Part shown: positions 58,771 to 64,000 of the stretch, in pieces
Numbering within the stretch: position 1 is the first letter of the stretch
How the letters are laid out: every line of letters starts with the position of its first letter
Origin: Aquincola tertiaricarbonis
GTDB lineage: Bacteria > Pseudomonadota > Gammaproteobacteria > Burkholderiales > Burkholderiaceae_C
Direction: 5' to 3'
Assembly (NCBI RefSeq): GCF_023573145.1
Contig: NZ_CP097636.1
Location: 1,240,001 to 1,304,000, forward strand
Length of the DNA stretch: 64,000 nucleotides
The notes under the pieces: model-generated
Databases searched by the model: none
The model's input: only the letters and a program-made list of their open reading frames with translations
Told to the model about the DNA's origin: nothing
Position numbers and translations under genes: made by a program

Positions 58771-59694
58771 CTAGGTGCGTGAAGACACCAGGATGCCCGC
58801 GACGATGAGCGCAAAGGCCACCGCGTGGTACGGCTGCGGCGGCACGCCCAGCAGCAGGGCCTGCAGCAGCGCGGCGAACAGCGGCGTGAGGTTGATGAAG
58901 AACGCGGCCGTGGCCGGGCCCACCGCGGCCACGCCGCGGCCCCAGCACAGGTAGGCCAGGATGGACGGGCCCAGTGCGATGTAGACGAGCGTGAGCACGG
59001 TGTTGGTGGTCCATTGCACCGGCGCGGGCGCGATGGCCGCTTCCAGCAGCGCCGCGCTGCCGGCCCAGGCCAGGCCGAACAGGGTCTGGATCAGCATGAA
59101 GCCCCACCAGTCCCAGGCGGGCCGTTGCTCACCGGCCATGGATGGCACCGGCTTGGCCAGCATCCAGCTGTAGAACGACCAGCTCAGCATGGCCAGCAGC
59201 ATCAGCAGGTCGCCGGGCACGAAGCTGATGCTGGCCAGTGCGGCCAGCTCGCCACGGGCCAGCACCACCGCCACGCCCAGCAGTGACAGCGCGGCGCCCA
59301 CCAGCCCGCGCGCCGTGGGCCGCTGGCCGTAGAAGAGGGCGCCCACCAGCATCATGCACACCGGCGAGCTGGCGGTGAGCAGCGTGACATTGAGCGGCGT
59401 GGAGGTGGTGAGCGCCAGGTATTGCAGCGCGTTGTAGGCGCCCACGCCGGTCAGGCCCAACAGGGCCAGCGGCTTCCAGCGTTGCAAGACCTGGCGCCTG
59501 GCTTCGGGCGTGCCGATGGCGCGCCAGCCCAGCGGCAGCAGCACCACCAGCGCCAGCACCCAGCGCAGCGCATTGATGGCGACCGGCGGCACCGCGCCCA
59601 CCAGCATGCGGCCTGCGACCGCATTGCTGGCCCACAGCAGGGGAGGAAGGGTGAGAAGCAGAGCGATGCGGACGTTCAGGGACTGCGCGGTCAT
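58771..59694 (-). CDS. EamA/DMT family transporter (second copy)
   Basis: A 307-residue ten-helix exporter with two EamA repeats: LLLTLPPLLWASNAVAGRML at the start, RWVLALVVLLPL and the C-terminal FFINLTPLFAALLQALLLG. It differs clearly from the DMT protein at 54559. ATG 59694 overlaps the stop of the DUF2007 gene by 4 bases, so the two are coupled. Substrate unknown. Confidence 0.9.
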   Translation of the reverse strand: MTAQSLNVRIALLLTLPPLLWASNAVAGRMLVGAVPPVAINALRWVLALVVLLPLGWRAIGTPEARRQVLQRWKPLALLGLTGVGAYNALQYLALTTSTPLNVTLLTASSPVCMMLVGALFYGQRPTARGLVGAALSLLGVAVVLARGELAALASISFVPGDLLMLLAMLSWSFYSWMLAKPVPSMAGEQRPAWDWWGFMLIQTLFGLAWAGSAALLEAAIAPAPVQWTTNTVLTLVYIALGPSILAYLCWGRGVAAVGPATAAFFINLTPLFAALLQALLLGVPPQPYHAVAFALIVAGILVSSRT

Positions 59695-59996
59695 CCCGGC
59701 ATCATCGCACCGCAGTTCCAGCACTGTTCGAAGCCGCCTTCGATGCACTCGCCGCAGCCGCGGCACCACCACTGGCGGCTGGGCCGGGCGCGCAGCTCGT
59801 CCAGCAGCGCGCGGGCGCGCTCATAGTGCTGCTCGTCGACCAGCCACACCTCGGGCAGTGCCTGGTCGGGCGGAATCTGCCCCGCGATGCTGCTGCTGAA
59901 GGCGCGCTGCACCGTGGCCTCGATGCCGCACTGGCACAACCAGTCGGCCCACAGCGTGGCGATCGCGAGGTTGGGGGCAAGGTCGAGTCGGCGCAT
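59691..59996 (-). CDS. DUF2007 domain protein with zinc ribbon
   Basis: A 101-residue protein. The N-terminal 75 residues (DWLCQCGIEATVQRAFSSS, PPDQALPEVWLVDEQHYERARALLDEL) match the DUF2007 type, a small ferredoxin-like fold proposed for signal transduction. The C-terminus has a zinc ribbon with two cysteine pairs, CRGCGEC and CWNCG. Zinc ribbons in this place usually bind DNA or protein. It overlaps the DMT exporter gene by 4 bases. Confidence 0.85.
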   Translation of the reverse strand: MRRLDLAPNLAIATLWADWLCQCGIEATVQRAFSSSIAGQIPPDQALPEVWLVDEQHYERARALLDELRARPSRQWWCRGCGECIEGGFEQCWNCGAMMPG

Positions 59997-60066
59997 GGCT
60001 GCAGGGTAGGGCCAAGCGCGGCAAGATGGCAGGCCTCACACCACAAGTTGTTCCGAGGAGACTGCC

Positions 60067-61059
60067 TTGCCCACCACCGCCCCCGCCATCCAGATCACCG
60101 AATACGGTGGCCCCGAGGTCATGAAGCTGGTCGACCTGAGCGTCGGCGAGCCCGGCCCCGGCGAGCTGCGCATCCGCCACCAGGCCTGCGGCCTGAACTT
60201 CATCGACGTGTACCAACGCACGGGCCTGTACAACAACCCGCTGCCGCTGACGCTGGGCATGGAAGGCGCCGGCATCGTGGAAGCGGTGGGCGAAGGCGTC
60301 ACGCACCTGAAGCCCGGCGACCGCGCCGCCTACGCCAGCCAGCCGCCCGGCGCCTACAGCCAGCTGCGGGTGATGCCGGCCAAGGCCGTGGTCAAGCTGC
60401 CCGATGCCATCAGCTTCGAGGACGGCGCGGCCATGATGCTCAAGGGCCTGACGGTGCAGTACCTGCTGCGCAAGACGCAGCCGGTGGGCGGCCTGCAGCC
60501 GGGCGACTTCGTGCTGTTCCATGCCGCGGCCGGTGGTGTGGGCCTGATCGCCTGCCAATGGGCCCGGGCGATGGGCCTGCAACTCATCGGCACCGCCGGC
60601 AGCGACGAGAAGTGCCAACTGGCGCTGGACCATGGCGCCAGCCATGCCATCAACTACCGCAGCGAGAACTTCGTCGATCGGGTCAGGCAGATCACCGGCG
60701 GCGCCGGCGTGAAGGTGGTGTACGACTCGGTGGGCAAGGACACCTTCGAGCGCTCGCTCGACGTGCTGCGCCCCTTCGGCCTGCTGGCCAACTTCGGCAA
60801 TGCCTCGGGCAAGGCGCCGCCGGTGGACCTGGGCGTGCTGGCGGCCAAGGGCTCGCTGTACGTCACGCGGCCCACGCTGTTCACCCACATCGCCACCCGC
60901 GAATCCACCCAGGCCATGGCCGACGACCTGTTCGGCATGGTCACCAGCGGCGCGGTGAAGATCCGCATCGACCAGCGCTACCCGCTGGCGCAGGCGGCCG
61001 AGGCGCACCGCGAGCTGGAGTCGCGCGCCACCACCGGCTGCACCATCCTGCTGCCTTGA
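60067..61059 (+). CDS. qorA: Quinone oxidoreductase (NADPH, zeta-crystallin-like)
   Basis: A 330-residue MDR-superfamily enzyme without the structural zinc. The GroES-like fold opens with ITEYGGPEVMKLVD; LNFIDVYQRTGLY is the QOR signature, and the nucleotide site is HAAAGGVGLIACQWARAMG (AxxGxxG near 162). It would reduce quinones by one electron with NADPH. Start is TTG 60067, 6 bases after CGAGGAG; no ATG lies nearer in frame with similar support. Confidence 0.92.
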   Translation: MPTTAPAIQITEYGGPEVMKLVDLSVGEPGPGELRIRHQACGLNFIDVYQRTGLYNNPLPLTLGMEGAGIVEAVGEGVTHLKPGDRAAYASQPPGAYSQLRVMPAKAVVKLPDAISFEDGAAMMLKGLTVQYLLRKTQPVGGLQPGDFVLFHAAAGGVGLIACQWARAMGLQLIGTAGSDEKCQLALDHGASHAINYRSENFVDRVRQITGGAGVKVVYDSVGKDTFERSLDVLRPFGLLANFGNASGKAPPVDLGVLAAKGSLYVTRPTLFTHIATRESTQAMADDLFGMVTSGAVKIRIDQRYPLAQAAEAHRELESRATTGCTILLP

Positions 61060-61075
61060 GCAGCCGGCGGTTCGC

Positions 61076-61744
61076 TCAGGTGTAGGTCATCCACCCGGCG
61101 CAGTCCGGGTGCTCGAAGTGCGGCAGACCGTTGAAGCTGACCAGCATGTGCCGCTTGGGCGTGTACGCGAACTCGGTGAGCGAGCAGTTGCGCATGCGCA
61201 GGTTCAGCTCGATGGTGGTTTCGGCCGTGGTGCCCAGCACATGGCCCACCGCGGTGGAGATGGGGCCGCCGCTGGACACCAGCAGCACGTCGCCCTGGTG
61301 CTGGCTGCGCACATGGTCCAGCGCACTGGTCACACCGCGCAGAAACTCCGCGTAGCTGGGCATGCCGGCCGGCTGGGTCTCGCCGCGCATCCAGCGCGCC
61401 AGGCCTTCGCGCAGCAGGCGGAAGTGATGGCGCACCAGCTCGGGCGTGTCGGGCTTGGCCAGCGGCTCGGAATGGAAGGCGGCTATGACCGCTTCGCTGT
61501 CGTATTCGTTCAGCCCCGGCCAGGCCAGCGCGGGTGGTTGCAGCCGCAGCCCTTCGCAGATGCCGTCGAAGGTCTGGCCGTGGCGGCGCAGCGTGCCCAC
61601 GAGGGCCACCTCGAAATCCACGCCCTTGGCGCGGAAGTACTCGCCCAGCCGCACGGCCTGCCGTCGGCCCAGCGTGCTCAGCTGGTCGTAATCGTCGGCG
61701 CCGAAAGACGCCTGGCCGTGCCGTACGAGGTAGAGGGTGCCCAT
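61076..61744 (-). CDS. Histidine phosphatase family protein
   Basis: A 222-residue phosphatase of the phosphoglycerate-mutase-like branch. The catalytic LVRHGQASFG (phospho-His near 9) is at the start; the second catalytic part includes the Glu in GLNEYDSEAV and the later SSGGPIST, in which the usual SHG-type His is replaced (SSGG), so check activity. ATG 61744 is chosen over an upstream in-frame codon. The gene is convergent with qorA. Confidence 0.85.
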   Translation of the reverse strand: MGTLYLVRHGQASFGADDYDQLSTLGRRQAVRLGEYFRAKGVDFEVALVGTLRRHGQTFDGICEGLRLQPPALAWPGLNEYDSEAVIAAFHSEPLAKPDTPELVRHHFRLLREGLARWMRGETQPAGMPSYAEFLRGVTSALDHVRSQHQGDVLLVSSGGPISTAVGHVLGTTAETTIELNLRMRNCSLTEFAYTPKRHMLVSFNGLPHFEHPDCAGWMTYT

Positions 61745-61790
61745 GCGGCCATTCTGCGGCGGCCGCGGCGCCGCACCCGTCACACAGGTG

Positions 61791-62294
61791 TCAGCGCGAG
61801 CTGCGCACCCGCCGCAGCTCGTCCAGGATCAGGCAGATCGCGCCCAGCGTGATGGCGCTGTCGGCCAGGTTGAAGCTGGGGAAGTACTTGCCGCCGGCAT
61901 GCACCTGGATGAAGTCGACCACGTAGCCGTGGATGGCGCGGTCGATCACGTTGCCGATGGCGCCGCCCAGGATCATGGCCAGCGCGAAGCAGAAGAGCTT
62001 CTGCCCCGGGTGCTTCTTCAGCATGACCACGATGAACACCGACACCACGGAGGCCAGGCCGATGAAGAACCAGCGCTGCCAGCCCGAGGCGTCAGCCAGG
62101 AAGCTGAAGGCCGCGCCGTGGTTGTGCACCCGCACCACGTTGAAGAAGGAGGTGACGGTGCGGCTGTCACCCAGCTGGAAGTAGCCGACGATCAGCGTCT
62201 TGGTGAATTGGTCCAGCAGGATGACCGCCAACGCCAGCCCCAGCCACACGGCCAGGCTGGGGGACGACGACGAGGCGGGGGAGCGTTTGGCCAT
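61791..62294 (-). CDS. lspA: Lipoprotein signal peptidase (signal peptidase II)
   Basis: Inner-membrane aspartic peptidase that removes signal peptides from lipidated prolipoproteins. The 167-residue protein has four helices and both catalytic Asp motifs, GNVIDR (near 115) and FNLADSAI (near 143). It follows ileS by 23 bases, the usual ileS-lspA order. Substrates include SodC and the DUF4331-operon lipoprotein predicted here. Confidence 0.96.
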   Translation of the reverse strand: MAKRSPASSSSPSLAVWLGLALAVILLDQFTKTLIVGYFQLGDSRTVTSFFNVVRVHNHGAAFSFLADASGWQRWFFIGLASVVSVFIVVMLKKHPGQKLFCFALAMILGGAIGNVIDRAIHGYVVDFIQVHAGGKYFPSFNLADSAITLGAICLILDELRRVRSSR

Positions 62295-62317
62295 GAGCGG
62301 TATGAACCCTCGGAATG

Positions 62318-64000
62318 TCAGGCGACGAGGCGGGTTTCACCCTCGCCATACAGATTGCTGGTGCAGCGGCCGCAGATCGTCGGGTGGGCGGGATCGCTGC
62401 CGACGTCGGTGCGCCAGTGCCAGCAGCGCTCGCACTTGGTGGCGGTGGACGGTGTGACCTGGATCGTCAGCTCGTCGGCCGCGGCCAGCACGGCCTCGCT
62501 GGTGATGAAGACGAACTTCAGGTCTTCGCCCAGCGAAGCCAGGATGGCATGGTCTTCGGCCGGGGCGCCCACGGTCACGTTGGCCTGCAGCGAAGAGCCC
62601 ACGCCGCCTTCGGCGCGTACCGCCTCGATGGCCTTGTTGACCGCATCGCGCACCGCATGCACGCGGTTCCACTTGGCGATCAGGCCTTCGTCCGCCTGCG
62701 GCAGCGACCAGTAGTGCTCCACGAAGATGGTGCGCTCGCCGCCGAACACGCGCCAGGCCTCTTCAGCGGTGAAGCTGAGGAAGGGCGCCATCCAGCGCAG
62801 CATGGCCTGGGTGATGTGCCACAGCGCCGTCTGCGCGCTGCGGCGCGCCAGGCTCTTGGGTGCGCTGGTGTACAGGCGGTCCTTCAGCACGTCCAGGTAG
62901 AAGGCGCCCAGGTCTTCGCTGCAGTACACCTGCAGCTTGGCCACCACCGGGTGGAACTCGTACTTTTCGTAGTGGGCCAGCACCTCGGCCTGGAACTGCG
63001 AAGCCCGCGCCAGCGCGTAGCGGTCCACTTCCAGCATCTGCTCCAGCGGCACCGCGTCGGTCTTCGGGTCGAAGTCGGACACGTTGGCCAGCAAAAAGCG
63101 CAGCGTGTTGCGGATGCGCCGGTAGGCGTCCACCACGCGGGCCAGGATCTTGTCGTCGCCGGCGATGTCGCCGGAGTAGTCGCTGGCCGCCACCCACAGG
63201 CGGATGATCTCGGCGCCCAGCTTCTTGGTGATGTCCTGCGGGTCGATGCCGTTGCCCAGCGACTTGCTCATCTTGCGGCCCTGGCTGTCCACGGTGAAGC
63301 CGTGGGTCAGCAGGCCGCGGTAGGGCGCGCGGTCGAACAGCGCGCAGGCCAGCAGCAGCGACGAATGGAACCAGCCGCGGTGCTGGTCGTGGCCTTCCAG
63401 GTACAGGTCGGCCTCGGGGCCCGACTGGTGATGGCCCGGATGCTCGGCCGTGCCCTGATGGGTGCCGCGCAGCACGTGGAAGAAGGTGCTGCCCGAGTCG
63501 AACCACACCTCCAGGATGTCGGTGCTCTTGGCGTAATGCGGCGCGTCTTCGGCGCCCAGGATTTCCTCGGGCGTCACGCGGCTCCAGGCCTCGATGCCGC
63601 CGGCCTGCACGATGTCGGCGGCCTGGTCCAGGATCTCCATCGTGCGCGGGTGCAGGTCACCCGTCACCTTGTGCAGGAAGAAGGGGATGGGCACGCCCCA
63701 GCTGCGCTGGCGGCTGATGCACCAGTCGGGCCGGTTGGCGATCATGTCGTGCAGGCGGGCGCGGCCGTTCTCGGGGTAGAACTGCGTCTGCTCGATCGCG
63801 TCCAGCGCCAGCTGCCGCAGCGTCTTGGGCGCCTTGTCCTTGGTGAACACGCCTTCGCCTTCATCCATGCGGATGAACCACTGCGCCGCGGCGCGGTAGA
63901 TCACCGGCGTCTTGTGGCGCCAGCAGTGCGGGTAGCTGTGGGTGATGTCCTTGGTGGCGAACAGCCGGCCGGCGTCCTGCAGCGCCTGGATGACGTTGGG
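62318..64000 (-). CDS. ileS: Isoleucine--tRNA ligase (5' part outside window)
   Basis: Charges tRNA-Ile and hydrolyses mischarged Val. About 560 codons of the C-terminal part are visible on the minus strand; the frame runs off the window edge ([25 protein letters not shown] at the edge, within the editing/catalytic region). The class I motif [14 protein letters not shown] (KMSKS) is present, then the anticodon-binding domain and the C-terminal zinc pairs CERCWHW and CGRCTSNL. lspA follows. The HIGH motif lies outside the window. Confidence 0.97.
   Translation of the reverse strand, partial: PNVIQALQDAGRLFATKDITHSYPHCWRHKTPVIYRAAAQWFIRMDEGEGVFTKDKAPKTLRQLALDAIEQTQFYPENGRARLHDMIANRPDWCISRQRSWGVPIPFFLHKVTGDLHPRTMEILDQAADIVQAGGIEAWSRVTPEEILGAEDAPHYAKSTDILEVWFDSGSTFFHVLRGTHQGTAEHPGHHQSGPEADLYLEGHDQHRGWFHSSLLLACALFDRAPYRGLLTHGFTVDSQGRKMSKSLGNGIDPQDITKKLGAEIIRLWVAASDYSGDIAGDDKILARVVDAYRRIRNTLRFLLANVSDFDPKTDAVPLEQMLEVDRYALARASQFQAEVLAHYEKYEFHPVVAKLQVYCSEDLGAFYLDVLKDRLYTSAPKSLARRSAQTALWHITQAMLRWMAPFLSFTAEEAWRVFGGERTIFVEHYWSLPQADEGLIAKWNRVHAVRDAVNKAIEAVRAEGGVGSSLQANVTVGAPAEDHAILASLGEDLKFVFITSEAVLAAADELTIQVTPSTATKCERCWHWRTDVGSDPAHPTICGRCTSNLYGEGETRLVA

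Overview
The window is a chromosomal segment of a high-GC betaproteobacterium of the order Burkholderiales, probably the Rubrivivax/Leptothrix/Ideonella/Aquincola side of that order. This is inferred from gene order and protein style, not from a database search. Evidence: the cluster thrS-infC-rpmI-rplT-pheS-pheT-ihfA-merR-tRNA-Pro, ileS-lspA, Asr-like and Tct genes, and a strong third-position G/C bias that opens long antisense frames throughout. Coding density is high. I see no insertion sequence, prophage, CRISPR array, rRNA or plasmid gene, so this is core or stable chromosome rather than a genomic island.

Layout. 1-5.3 kb: 3' part of a polysaccharide deacetylase, periplasmic Cu/Zn superoxide dismutase, OpgH glucan synthase, a patatin-like hydrolase. 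5.4-9.5 kb: a tight four-gene operon of unknown function (DUF4331 protein, small lipoprotein, TPR protein, HupE/UreJ-like membrane protein with an EF-hand-like loop). 9.5-17.6 kb: the translation cluster thrS to tRNA-Pro. thrS is preceded by a leader with the parts of a classical threonine attenuator: a Thr-containing leader peptide, an antiterminator and a terminator. 17.6-20.1 kb: feoA-feoB plus a small Cys-rich protein, reading leftward behind a Fur-box-like palindrome. 20.2-25.8 kb: tRNA-Thr, fbp, pepN, a HAD phosphatase, and prfB with its programmed +1 frameshift. 25.9-33.7 kb: mostly metabolic genes (alpha/beta hydrolase, GNAT, acyl-CoA synthetase, aldo/keto reductase, YbaK deacylase, PlsY, RidA, glutaredoxin-like, YciO).

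33.8-39.3 kb: signalling and envelope genes (hybrid histidine kinase, TPR-GGDEF diguanylate cyclase, 2OG-Fe dioxygenase, DUF502 protein). 39.3-43.4 kb: a leftward operon of serine protease, MoxR ATPase, DUF58 and VWA proteins. 43.5-50.0 kb: TatD, mismatch DNA glycosylase, spermidine-synthase-like protein, orphan GspE-type ATPase, a second hybrid kinase and a FeeM/GNAT-like protein. 50.2-52.7 kb: tctBA without tctC, then a small Asr-like acid-shock protein. 52.8-62 kb: a cholesterol-oxidase-like GMC enzyme behind an AT-rich palindromic operator candidate, two DMT exporters, an atypical SDR, GST, tandem CMD protein with divergent LysR, DUF2007 protein, quinone oxidoreductase and a histidine phosphatase. 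The window ends in lspA and the 3' part of ileS.

The most interesting items are the thrS attenuator, the DUF4331-TPR-HupE operon, the serine protease-MoxR-DUF58-VWA operon, and the regulatory DNA ahead of the Asr-like and GMC oxidase genes.
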